Below are positions 9,637-18,267 of a DNA stretch of 64,000 nucleotides, one piece after another. The translations under genes and the position numbers were made by a program. The DNA is from Aliiglaciecola lipolytica E3 (GTDB lineage Bacteria; Pseudomonadota; Gammaproteobacteria; Enterobacterales; Alteromonadaceae). The notes beneath the pieces were generated by a model. It did no database searches. It worked only from the letters and a program-made list of their open reading frames with translations, and was not told the DNA's origin. How positions within the stretch are numbered: the first letter of the stretch is position 1; every line of letters begins with the position of its first letter. The stretch spans positions 62,001 through 126,000 of the forward strand of contig NZ_BAEN01000023.1 of assembly GCF_000314975.1 (NCBI RefSeq). The letters run 5' to 3'.

Positions 9637-10116
9637 ATAGGTTCCTTTTATTAATCCTTAAATAAAGGTTTGTTTTGAATCGTGGTAATGACTTCTGGCT
9701 ATCGAATTTAACTGGGAAAGTGGTTACTTAATTAGTCTCGTGTCAAACGTTGTTTAGGAACGAATGAGCTATTTTTAGCAGCATCACAGATGCCAATGAT
9801 TTACTGGAAATTATTGACACAAAAAAGACTTCGTTGAACCCTGCTTTGACTACCCGAATATTATCCGAATGGCATTATTATTACGAATCATACTTTATCG
9901 TAAAAAACAGAAAAATACAGTTATTTATATAAATCAAGTGGTTGTGTGATTGTCAGGCAGTGAATTGACTTGTTGAGGCGACAAAAAAGTCAGGGTTAAA
10001 TATAAGTAAACAGCGAGTAACTACTTCAATTCAGCTGATCAAAAATTGATTAACCTACGACTGTTTACTTATTCTTAAATGATACGGTAGTGCAAATTTG
10101 CCGGCGCTTTGGATTG
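9637..10116. other. Intergenic region, no gene seen
   Basis: These 480 AT-rich bases lie between the MFS transporter stop and the giant lipoprotein start, both on the minus strand. They must hold the promoter of the lipoprotein gene; I could not fix a convincing -35/-10 pair. A short palindrome GCAAATTTGC sits at 10092-10101. No open frame with a ribosome-binding site was found. Confidence 0.5.
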
Positions 10117-11316
10117 CTAAGGCGTTATTTTAGGTTTTTCTGAATCTAGTAATCTCGCAGGCCAAAATACAACAGCAGTACACACGATTAACAGGGCTGT
10201 CGCAAAATAAATAACAACTTGATAATTGTCTTCTCCTAACAGCAGTGCAGCGGCCATTGGACCAGATGCTAAGCCCATTTTTGATGCGAAACCACCCAAA
10301 GCCGCTAACTGTCCTGCTTTATCTAACTCTGAGCAAATTCCGAACATGTAGGGTAGGGCGAATGCCCAGGTGATACCGATGAGTATATTGGCGATTAAAT
10401 ACACCATTGAGATTTCGCTAAATATAAGGACCCAACTACACAATGCGGTCACAATAATTGCTGCAACTAATGGGACAGTGCGACCAAATTTGGTCCCGAT
10501 CAGGATTACCAGCAAGGAGCCGAATAATGCCACCCAGCTTGCACTTGCTAAGGCTGGACTCATAAAGTCCATGGTTAACCCTTCTGCTTCACCAAGACCG
10601 ATTACATAAGCGAATAACCCCATATTTGCGGCTTGAAATAGGAAAATGGCCAATAAAGTAAGTAATAGAGGTTTACGCCTTACTGCTGCCGGGATTTCAG
10701 CCAAGGGATCTATTTTGGCTACGGGGTAATTACGTAGAAATGGCAGCATAAGTAGGGTAATAAACGTGAAGCTCATCAAGGCAACAAATAGAGCGGTGGT
10801 TCCGTATTGGGGGACCATCGCAGGTAAATACATGATGCCTAGTCCACCTAGTCCCCATTGAATCAGCAATAAATAGCCAAACGTTTTATCAGCATCTTGG
10901 GTGCGCGAAATGACCGCAAAACCGATGCCTACCATCAGTCCTCCCACTAAACCATGGACACCACGGACAACAATCATCACATAAGGGGAGGTGATAAAAA
11001 TAGACGCAAAATCAACCAAAAAAATGACAAGGAGTAGCCCATAAGCCCACTTTTTCCAATTTATGTGCTTCACCATGAAAACCGCTAAAAGTGCTCCAGC
11101 CGCTGCTCCATATAGATTGGATGAACTGACAAATCCGGCTTGCTGATTGGTAAAGTTTAAACCTTGAATTAAACCACTCACTAATGCAGGCATAATATTA
11201 ATGTAGAAGATCCCAGCAGTGGTTAAAAATGCTAAGAATATGCGCGCTAACACCCCATTCGAATCTACTTTCCAGCTTGCTACTTGCGTATCATCGACTG
11301 TTATTTGGTTAGCCAT
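10117..11316 (-). CDS. Major facilitator superfamily transporter
   Basis: The 399-residue polytopic protein has about 12 hydrophobic helices in two six-helix halves with a cytoplasmic loop around residue 200 (LRNYPVAKIDPLAEIPAAVRRK). The motif after helix 2, VKHINWKKWAYG, fits the MFS A-loop position. The ATG has GGAGAG 6 bases upstream. It is the last gene of the minus-strand run receptor, sulfotransferase, serine hydrolase, MFS, with 42 bases to the hydrolase gene, so it probably moves the substrate (or a released product) across the inner membrane after TonB-dependent uptake. The substrate cannot be read from sequence. Confidence 0.85.
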   Translation of the reverse strand: MANQITVDDTQVASWKVDSNGVLARIFLAFLTTAGIFYINIMPALVSGLIQGLNFTNQQAGFVSSSNLYGAAAGALLAVFMVKHINWKKWAYGLLLVIFLVDFASIFITSPYVMIVVRGVHGLVGGLMVGIGFAVISRTQDADKTFGYLLLIQWGLGGLGIMYLPAMVPQYGTTALFVALMSFTFITLLMLPFLRNYPVAKIDPLAEIPAAVRRKPLLLTLLAIFLFQAANMGLFAYVIGLGEAEGLTMDFMSPALASASWVALFGSLLVILIGTKFGRTVPLVAAIIVTALCSWVLIFSEISMVYLIANILIGITWAFALPYMFGICSELDKAGQLAALGGFASKMGLASGPMAAALLLGEDNYQVVIYFATALLIVCTAVVFWPARLLDSEKPKITP

Positions 11317-11358
11317 CTTACTCTCCGTTACTGCTGATAATACTAAAACCCATGCTGA

Positions 11359-13062
11359 TTAATCAGCACAAACTGCATCTATCTTGTTTAATTCTGTTAG
11401 GGCTGCTGTCCAATTAAATTGATAACTATCACTCACATAATAATACACAGTGTTGTTTTCTAGCAGTGCTAAGGTAATGCCACCGTATCCAGACATAAAA
11501 GGGATCCATTTGTCTGTCTTACAGCTAAAGGTTGACTCTACTTTTCTGGCCCAAAAACTATGCTGATAACGAATAAACGGATAATCAGTTGTCATTCCAC
11601 GGTTCTCAGGTGTCATCTGTAGTGCTTGGTGTAAATATGCGGTGGACAGGGTACTTTTAGTATTGGGCAGTGACGCTTGATGTTGAATAAAAGCGGCTAG
11701 CCTGACAAAGTCATCTCGATTGAAGAACAAACCATAGCCCGCATATGGTTGTGCGATATCATCTTGCGTACGTCTGGTGCGTGCAGTTATTGGGCTTAGC
11801 TCTAAAGGTTGAAATACGTCTTTAGCTAAAATGTCGCTAAAAATATCAGTATTTTCGCCTATCTTAGCTTTGATAAAATTATTTAATCCCAATCCCAATA
11901 AGTAAGTGTCTGAGGAGTGATAAACAAACTTCGTCCCTGGGGGAGTTTGTCGGGTGTAGTGTTCACAGGCAAACTTTACTCGCTCAACATGCTTCGATGC
12001 CATAAAAAATGCTAGTTTCTCGGGCGCAGCCTCATCTACGGCATAGTTTGTTGAATCAAAGTTTCCGGTAGACATATCGAGTAGGTGAGCGAAGGTCACA
12101 CCTTGCCAGTTTTTTCCATTGCATTCTTTTACCCAGCGACTCACTGGTTGATTAAATACGTCTCCGAAGCGTTTTTCTAACATCATCATAGTTAAACCTG
12201 CGAACAGCGATTTCGCAGTGGAATAAGAAGGCAATACTAATTGATCACAAAATGGGTAATCTCCACTGCGGGTAGAACAGTTTGAAGCATAGTGTGTACC
12301 TTTGTAGAGAACACCAAAAGCGCTCATATCTGTGGGCGACACAACATTAGGCAACCCGAAATTTCTCACATCGATATTAGTGTTGAGTTTGCTTAGTTCC
12401 TGCAATGACAAAGTAGGCAGTCTGTGGCTCTTTTCATTTGCATACTCGGTGATAATGTCATTAGTTGAAAAGTCAGTGGTTTCACTATGCTCGGCTCGAC
12501 CTGAACCCCAAAAATCCGCTTTAAAATATGCACAAGTTTCACTGCTGATTTGATAGTAAAACCGGTTGGCATGCTTACTGGACTCAGTTTCAATAACCAA
12601 AATACCGTTATGTACACAGTTTTCATTTTTTTCTACTAAGGTAAAAGGCAGGCTAATTCTGGTTGATAGCTGATTTTTGGTGATTGGCCAGTATGCACCT
12701 ACGCCCACAAAATAATCCCAATTTGGGTTGTCTGTGAGGATTAAATGACGTGTTTTTGGTATCACTTCGCCTTTTTCATTACTCACCCAGCTAAAACTTA
12801 TTTCGGGCAGTATTTTAGCACTTTGCTTTTTGGCAACGTCAGATTTGACCACCTGAAGGCGTGACGAGTGCTCATTTATTTTCAGAACTAATTTGCCGCT
12901 CTTAACGCTTCTAGGCGTTCGTTGTTCACTATTAAAGGGATAAAGTTCACTCATTGAAAGCGGTTGTTGAGGTAGGTAATCTGCTTGATTGAATACTCTG
13001 TCTAAGGAGCCATTTGCCGTGTTGCAAAGTAACAGCAAAAGAACCGCAAATATTATTCGCAT
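11359..13062 (-). CDS. Exported serine hydrolase, beta-lactamase/DD-peptidase fold
   Basis: An N-terminal signal peptide (AVLLLLLCNTANG, no lipobox) leads to about 230 residues of unrecognised N-terminal region, then a class C beta-lactamase-like domain. The nucleophile motif is S281-T-A-K284 (SxxK) and the second motif Y381-H-S383 takes the YxN/S position before LLGLGLNN. The family includes esterases, D-aminopeptidases and amidases that act on small amides or esters in the periplasm. At 567 residues it is longer than plain beta-lactamases (about 380) because of the N-terminal extension. Its start overlaps the upstream TPR-sulfotransferase gene by 10 bases, so the two are co-translated. Resistance function is unlikely; substrate processing is my inference. 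Confidence 0.8.
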   Translation of the reverse strand: MRIIFAVLLLLLCNTANGSLDRVFNQADYLPQQPLSMSELYPFNSEQRTPRSVKSGKLVLKINEHSSRLQVVKSDVAKKQSAKILPEISFSWVSNEKGEVIPKTRHLILTDNPNWDYFVGVGAYWPITKNQLSTRISLPFTLVEKNENCVHNGILVIETESSKHANRFYYQISSETCAYFKADFWGSGRAEHSETTDFSTNDIITEYANEKSHRLPTLSLQELSKLNTNIDVRNFGLPNVVSPTDMSAFGVLYKGTHYASNCSTRSGDYPFCDQLVLPSYSTAKSLFAGLTMMMLEKRFGDVFNQPVSRWVKECNGKNWQGVTFAHLLDMSTGNFDSTNYAVDEAAPEKLAFFMASKHVERVKFACEHYTRQTPPGTKFVYHSSDTYLLGLGLNNFIKAKIGENTDIFSDILAKDVFQPLELSPITARTRRTQDDIAQPYAGYGLFFNRDDFVRLAAFIQHQASLPNTKSTLSTAYLHQALQMTPENRGMTTDYPFIRYQHSFWARKVESTFSCKTDKWIPFMSGYGGITLALLENNTVYYYVSDSYQFNWTAALTELNKIDAVCAD

Positions 13063-14684
13063 ATTAAACCTGCTTGCTCAAACTTCAAACGAACCGATTC
13101 AAGTTGTTTGCTCACTTGTTTCCATTTATTGACCGAACTGGAATACACAGGTTGCCTTACTTGTGCGGCACTGGCTGTAGTGGATGGCGCGGCATTGTGC
13201 TGGAAATCGAAACATGCTTTTTGCCTGCTCAGGTCACAATAATCCAATAGCGCATTTGTTTGGGCAGTAAAATCAGAAGTAAGATGTTCGTATGAAATAG
13301 TATGAATATGATTAGGTAACACCTTTTTCCAGTGAGCCATCAAATGATGGTGGGCAATTTGATATTGGCACAATTCATCCAAGTCATATGAAAAAGGATA
13401 ACCTTGCGTAAAGATGTGTTTAAAAATGGCAAAGCAGGTATCTAACGGATTTCGCTCAACATGAATGATTTTTGCTTTAGGTAATGCTAAACGAATCAAT
13501 CCTACATAAAGTGAATTTAGTGGTAGCTTGTCGATGAATCTAGCATAGTCTTTGGTGTCGGGCCGGGTGCTTTGAATGTAACGTTGCCCTAGTTGTTGAA
13601 AGTCTAGACTTTTAGATAAACCAATCAATTCCAGCTTATTTGCAGGCTTTGCCACACCGCTTTGCTGAATTTGTTGCATCATTTGGATAGCAAAATTATT
13701 CAGCTCGCCAGCGCTAAAAACATCCGAATGACTACTTATAATGCGCTCAACCAAAGTACTGCCCGTGCGCGGTAAACCGACTATAAAAATCGGCTGAGTG
13801 GAATCATATCCTGTGTTGGTTTGATTAACGGTGTCGTTATCGAATACCTGTGCTAAATGCTGCAACGTTTGCAGATCGTTTTCAAGCGAGTATTGCATAT
13901 GTTGGCGGCGTACAGATGCACCTTGCTGGAAAGCATCAAAGGCGTCTGTGTATAAATTTAAATCTTCAAGTTCTTTGCCAAGCGCATAATAAAGTTGCGA
14001 TTTGGCTAACGGAGGAGCCGGGCGGTCTAACGCCGAATGCAGCTCTTTAATATGATTATTTTGTTCTGTTTGTTTGTTTAAATTAGAGCGCAACAACCAA
14101 GCTTCTGTATCGTTTGGATTTAATGCAATAAGTTTATCTAGAGCATGTTTTGCTTCTTCAAAATTTCCTAAAAAACGTAACAAAGAAGCTAGGTTAAACA
14201 ATACTTGTGGGTTGTTGGGTTGTAAATTTAGGGCTTGTTGATAACCGGCCAGTGATTGTTGGTAAAGATTTAGCTTGTTGAGCAGCAATGCCAGTTCTGC
14301 CCAAAACAACACCGACTTGTTCGCTTGGTTGATCAACGACAAAGCTCGTTCACGCGCTTTTGAACGATCTCCAAGTAGGTATAATATTTTGGTCTCTATT
14401 AATTCCCATTCGGGTATATCGGGTTGTAACGCTAGCGCTTTTCTAATGGCGTTAAAGGCGTCAGGTATTTTTCCCAAACGCAGATTAATGTCACAAAGCG
14501 CATGCCAGCCAGGTGCAAACTCAGGGTGTTCTTTACACAGATTTTGGGATTGTATTTGCGCGGTTTCTATGGCTTTAGCTTGAATGTTTTTCCAGACAGC
14601 ATCGAGGGCTGTTTGCGCCTTATTTATGTCTTCATTTTGCATGGGCTTTGGATCGCAAATGACGTTGGTATTTCTTGTTAGCAT
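13053..14684 (-). CDS. TPR-repeat sulfotransferase family protein
   Basis: Residues 20-230 form about six tetratricopeptide repeats (for example the unit ending in LQPNNPQVLFNLASLLRFLG). From about 295 onward there is a sulfotransferase domain: the PAPS 5'-phosphosulfate loop is P305-RTGST with the preceding IFIVGL strand, and the 3'-phosphate region is around HVERNPLDTCFAIFKH. No signal peptide, so it is cytoplasmic. TPR-sulfotransferases often neighbour TonB-dependent receptors in marine and sphingomonad genomes (recalled, not checked); their acceptors are mostly unknown. It overlaps the serine hydrolase gene downstream. The acceptor could be the imported substrate or a receptor-linked molecule. 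Confidence 0.85.
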   Translation of the reverse strand: MLTRNTNVICDPKPMQNEDINKAQTALDAVWKNIQAKAIETAQIQSQNLCKEHPEFAPGWHALCDINLRLGKIPDAFNAIRKALALQPDIPEWELIETKILYLLGDRSKARERALSLINQANKSVLFWAELALLLNKLNLYQQSLAGYQQALNLQPNNPQVLFNLASLLRFLGNFEEAKHALDKLIALNPNDTEAWLLRSNLNKQTEQNNHIKELHSALDRPAPPLAKSQLYYALGKELEDLNLYTDAFDAFQQGASVRRQHMQYSLENDLQTLQHLAQVFDNDTVNQTNTGYDSTQPIFIVGLPRTGSTLVERIISSHSDVFSAGELNNFAIQMMQQIQQSGVAKPANKLELIGLSKSLDFQQLGQRYIQSTRPDTKDYARFIDKLPLNSLYVGLIRLALPKAKIIHVERNPLDTCFAIFKHIFTQGYPFSYDLDELCQYQIAHHHLMAHWKKVLPNHIHTISYEHLTSDFTAQTNALLDYCDLSRQKACFDFQHNAAPSTTASAAQVRQPVYSSSVNKWKQVSKQLESVRLKFEQAGLICE

Positions 14685-14706
14685 ATCAACCTATGTCGGT
14701 TTAAAC

Positions 14707-14748
14707 GAGCTGTTTTGATGACCAACAATCCAGTCACCAAAACAGCTC
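14707..14748 (-). terminator. Long hairpin after the TonB-dependent receptor gene
   Basis: GAGCTGTTTTG at 14707-14717 pairs perfectly with CAAAACAGCTC at 14738-14748, and the stem continues inward with four of five more pairs, giving 15 of 16 bp around a 10-base loop. It lies 8 bases past the receptor stop and before the sulfotransferase start. The T run after it is weak (GTTTAAA), so it may be an attenuator or 3'-end stabiliser that lowers expression of the downstream genes rather than a full stop. Confidence 0.65.
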
Positions 14749-14755
14749 TTAGCGA

Positions 14756-17182
14756 TTAAAAACGATAGTTGAATGCAACACCAACAGTTCTTGGCAAGCT
14801 TATGTAATCTTTAGAAGAGTTACCCAAAAAGTTTTCATCTGGATCAGTACCCATGTAGGCTTCTGGCAATAGTCCAGTTACACCATCTTCATTGAAGATG
14901 TTTTTCACATAGAAGGTTACATTCCAGTTTTCATCGCTGATTCTGGAGGTCAGGTTCCAAAGTGAGAAACCATCGATATCTGCCTGGAGCGTCGCGCTTT
15001 CACCTAAGTAATTAACTGAGTCTGACTGATAGTAGGTATTTAATTGAGTAATCCAATACATACCGTTATCCAGCTCATGGGTGTAGTCCAAAGCTAGGCT
15101 CAAAGTATGCTCTGGCGAAGCCGGTAAGGTAGTGCCGTCAGTTGCCTGTACACGAGTCGCGCTGTCTGCAAAAACACTTGATGGCACAATAAAGTCTGCC
15201 GTTAATTCTGCGTTTACATAGGCATAACCCAATACATAATGAATACTGTCAGTAAGGTAACCTTGCAGTTCAAATTCTATGCCTTGGGTGCGCGCAGAAT
15301 CACCATTTGCAACGGTATAGAAACCCCAATAGGATGATGTATTTAACTGCGGGTCATCCCAATCAAGCATAAACGCAGAAAGACTATAACTATGCTTTCT
15401 ATCATCTAAGTAACCTTTTATACCTAACTCATAGTTTACCGCAGAGTCCGAATCGTACTGTTGCCACTCTGGACGTTCAGCGAGACTGCCGTTTAACGGT
15501 ACCGCATTTGCACCACCGCGACGGTAACCTTCAGATATAGTCCCGTACAACATAGTGTCTGCGCTAATGTCATATGACATATTTAGCTTAAACAAAGTGT
15601 CACTTTCAGTCGTTTCAAAATTAGGCTCAGCGCCTAAGAATGGCCAAATTGGCAATAACAATTCAGTATTATTGGTGAAGGTATTGTCGAAACGACGGAT
15701 ACCCATCGTGCTACGAAAATCATCTGAAAAATGGTAGGTTAATTCACCAAATAAGGCTTTGTCTTTGAAGTTTTCAGTACGTACATAATGGAAGTCATTG
15801 TCGGTATAAATCATGCCAAAATCAGCCATACTCGGCCACCAAGGGAAAGCGGCACCTGCCCATTCCTGATAACCAGGCATGTAGCTATCTTGGGTCGCAA
15901 TGCTATCTTGGTCCATATAATAAGCACCAATTACCCAGTCAATATTATTTTTCGTCTGATTCGATACAAGGCGAAGCTCTTGTACAAACGCTTCGTCATC
16001 GTAACCACGCTCTGCAAGCGCCATTGGACGGGGAGAGCCGTAATATAGATCAGCAAACCAATTCTGTTGCGCGTAGAAGCCAGTATTATCGCTGATAGAA
16101 CTTCCTTCGTGATTATACTTTGAACTACTTGAAGTGAGCGTTGCAAACCCAAGGTCCCATTCTGCTTCCAATGAAGTTAAATCAACCTCACGTTCTGATG
16201 GTTCAAGTAACACCGCCCCGTTTTGATATTCACCATATTGCTGTTCGCTGCCGCCTACCCAATTTGTACCACGGGTTACTTGTCTACGGCCTCCAATTTC
16301 GTCGCTTTGTTTTTGATACGCTAGGTTGAATGTAAGATCGTCCGTGGCCTGCCAGAACAATGACATACGACCGTAATCAATATCCACGGTATCTGCATCT
16401 TCCACACTGCGGAAGCTCACGCCACCATTGGCTAGATCGCCACCTTCAGCTGCCGGTGCATAATTGTTGCTGTCTAAAACATACACATTCGTGTAATCAA
16501 CGATACCATCATTATCGATGCGGCCTACATTGGCGCGAAACGCTAAGTTGTCAGTAATAGGCACATTTACCAATACGTCCATATTCAAACTATTGCCTTC
16601 AGAGCCTTCGGTTTGTCCAATAGACATACCCACACTACCGTAAAATTCGTCGGTTTCAGCTTTGTTCATGCGGTATTTTACTGTACCAGCTAATGAACCA
16701 GAGCCATACAGCGTACCTTGTGGACCACGCAGTACTTCGACCATTTCAATATCTTTGAGTATGAAGTTAGCGTTTAACGGTGTTTCATCTACGTATCCTG
16801 CAACGGTTGATACCGCTGACAAGGCTACATCACCTTGCGCACCACTGTTAACATTAATTCCTCGAATAACAACACCACTGATTACGCCTGAATTTCTATA
16901 TCCTCTATCTACCACAGTGGCACCTGGGATATTTCTTAGAAGTTCAGTTGAGTCAATGATCTTACCTTCGTCTAACTCAGTTCCAGAGACCGCAGAAATG
17001 TTGTAGGGCACTTCTTGAATACTTTGGGTACGGCGGTTGGCAGTCACTTCAATGCGTTCAATTGTTTTACCTTCTTGAGCGGCAACTTCTTGCGCAGAGG
17101 CGTGATATACCGGTGAACTCAAAACCAAGGCGCTGGCAATGGCTTTGGCAATGGTATGTTTGTTAAACGTCACAGAATGCAT
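14756..17182 (-). CDS. TonB-dependent receptor of the MocR-controlled cluster
   Basis: The 808-residue outer-membrane receptor has a signal peptide ending in YHASAQ. A plug domain spans about 45-165 (IEVTANRRTQSIQEVPYNISAVSG, with VEVLRGPQGTLYGSGSLAGTVKY as the conserved plug end), then a 22-strand barrel to a terminal Phe (VAFNYRF). It moves a ligand across the outer membrane using TonB/ExbB/ExbD energy. The start ATG has GGAG upstream. Its promoter carries the same CTGGACC repeats as the amidase gene, so I infer control by the MocR regulator rather than by Fur. The ligand is unknown; context suggests an amide- or amino-acid-like compound rather than iron. Confidence 0.92.
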   Translation of the reverse strand: MHSVTFNKHTIAKAIASALVLSSPVYHASAQEVAAQEGKTIERIEVTANRRTQSIQEVPYNISAVSGTELDEGKIIDSTELLRNIPGATVVDRGYRNSGVISGVVIRGINVNSGAQGDVALSAVSTVAGYVDETPLNANFILKDIEMVEVLRGPQGTLYGSGSLAGTVKYRMNKAETDEFYGSVGMSIGQTEGSEGNSLNMDVLVNVPITDNLAFRANVGRIDNDGIVDYTNVYVLDSNNYAPAAEGGDLANGGVSFRSVEDADTVDIDYGRMSLFWQATDDLTFNLAYQKQSDEIGGRRQVTRGTNWVGGSEQQYGEYQNGAVLLEPSEREVDLTSLEAEWDLGFATLTSSSSKYNHEGSSISDNTGFYAQQNWFADLYYGSPRPMALAERGYDDEAFVQELRLVSNQTKNNIDWVIGAYYMDQDSIATQDSYMPGYQEWAGAAFPWWPSMADFGMIYTDNDFHYVRTENFKDKALFGELTYHFSDDFRSTMGIRRFDNTFTNNTELLLPIWPFLGAEPNFETTESDTLFKLNMSYDISADTMLYGTISEGYRRGGANAVPLNGSLAERPEWQQYDSDSAVNYELGIKGYLDDRKHSYSLSAFMLDWDDPQLNTSSYWGFYTVANGDSARTQGIEFELQGYLTDSIHYVLGYAYVNAELTADFIVPSSVFADSATRVQATDGTTLPASPEHTLSLALDYTHELDNGMYWITQLNTYYQSDSVNYLGESATLQADIDGFSLWNLTSRISDENWNVTFYVKNIFNEDGVTGLLPEAYMGTDPDENFLGNSSKDYISLPRTVGVAFNYRF

Positions 17183-17245
17183 AGTGTTACTCCAATTATC
17201 GTTTTATTATTATCTTACTCGAGGGTAAAACACTGTCTTTCGAAT

Positions 17246-17280
17246 CCGTAGTACCAGATTAAAGCCAGTTATTGGTCCAG
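17246..17280 (-). promoter_or_regulatory. Direct-repeat operator upstream of the receptor gene (MocR-type)
   Basis: Read on the minus strand, CTGGACCAATAA (17280-17269) is followed by CTGGCTTTAA (starting at 17268) and CTGGTACTA (starting at 17257). The first and last units are 23 bases apart. The same strong unit and a CTGGYACTA unit at the same 23-base spacing occur before the amidase gene. The core matches my recollection of the TauR (MocR family) consensus CTGGACYTAA in direct repeat. The sites lie well upstream of the likely -10 (near TAAGATAAT), which suits an activator. Confidence 0.7.
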
Positions 17281-17285
17281 AAAGA

Positions 17286-18140
17286 CTAATCAGTTTTTTC
17301 CTGACCAGGAATTTCCAAGTCGCCTAGCGAATTCAAAAAGTCTGTATTATTCAACGAACTTGATTGTGATTTTTGCCACTGACTATCTCGAAAGCTTTTT
17401 AATGGCTGTCCCAAATTATGTAATCCGCGTTCTCTATCGCGGCGCACTTGTGCGAAGTCGATTTCAACTGGAACTACTTCTTGCAACTCGCCTGCGAGAT
17501 AAATGTCGTTACCTTGTGGACCAACCAAAATTGATTGGCCATTACCAATCTCTCCAGCGGTATTAATTGCCATTACGTAACATTGATTGGAAGCGGCCGT
17601 TGAGCGCGCCAAGTTCAACTCTATTTGTCGGTCAATTGTGCCTGTCATAGTTGGGTAGATGAGTACTTCTGCTCCCTGACAAACCATGCTGCGAGCCACT
17701 TCGGGGAACCAAAGGTCATAGCATATAGCCACGCCGATGCGTCCTTGAGGAACATCAAAAACGACTATGTCTTGCCCCTGCGCGACACCACTTTCATAAG
17801 GGCAAAAAGGAAATATTTTACGGTAGCGGGTTACAACATTGCCGTTGGGATCAATTACTGGCGTGGTATTAAAAACCTGATTGTCTGCCAGTTCGTATAA
17901 ACTACCGGGTATTAACCAGATGTTGAGTTGTTTAGCTAAATCTTGATAAAAGGATTCAGTTGGGCCTGGCATAGGTTCAGCATACTTCTTTTCTGGGCCG
18001 AAGCTATTCAATTCACCCAGAACCAGCATATCAAGCCACGGGAAACGTTTTTTACACGATTTAATTTCCGTCGCGATTTGCTGGATGTTATTTCCTTTTG
18101 ATGAGGCAAGTTGTAAACCTGCAATGGCAAAATGACTCAT
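17286..18140 (-). CDS. Carbon-nitrogen hydrolase (nitrilase superfamily amidase)
   Basis: The 284-residue cytoplasmic enzyme has the complete Glu-Lys-Cys triad: Glu43 (LGELNSFG), Lys108 (RYRKIFPF) and Cys140 (GVAICYDLWFPE). Length and motifs fit aliphatic amidases, omega-amidases or N-carbamoyl-amine amidases, which release ammonia from a small amide. A GAGGAA site precedes the ATG. It is transcribed alone or with the receptor 103 bases downstream, and has its own MocR-type operator upstream. With GabT and GabD in the same locus, an attractive role is producing GABA or a related omega-amino acid from an imported amide; this is inference. True nitrilase activity is less likely. Confidence 0.88.
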   Translation of the reverse strand: MSHFAIAGLQLASSKGNNIQQIATEIKSCKKRFPWLDMLVLGELNSFGPEKKYAEPMPGPTESFYQDLAKQLNIWLIPGSLYELADNQVFNTTPVIDPNGNVVTRYRKIFPFCPYESGVAQGQDIVVFDVPQGRIGVAICYDLWFPEVARSMVCQGAEVLIYPTMTGTIDRQIELNLARSTAASNQCYVMAINTAGEIGNGQSILVGPQGNDIYLAGELQEVVPVEIDFAQVRRDRERGLHNLGQPLKSFRDSQWQKSQSSSLNNTDFLNSLGDLEIPGQEKTD

Positions 18141-18193
18141 TTCATTCCTCGTTTTAAAGCAACTGGGATTGATTGCTTGTAATGTTAGGAAAC

Positions 18194-18252
18194 TTTAATG
18201 GGTCCAGTGAATAAGTGATAGTGCCAGAATGGTTGCGCTTATTGGTCCAGAA
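18194..18252 (-). promoter_or_regulatory. Triple direct-repeat operator upstream of the amidase gene (MocR-type)
   Basis: On the minus strand there are three units: CTGGACCAATAA from 18250, CTGGCACTATCA from 18227, and CTGGACCCATTAA from 18207. Spacings are 23 and 20 bases. The first two repeat the order, spacing and sequence seen before the receptor gene. They lie between the MocR regulator's stop and the amidase start, so this regulator is the obvious candidate to bind them. Confidence 0.75.
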
Positions 18253-18267
18253 TGTTGGGGGACGCTA

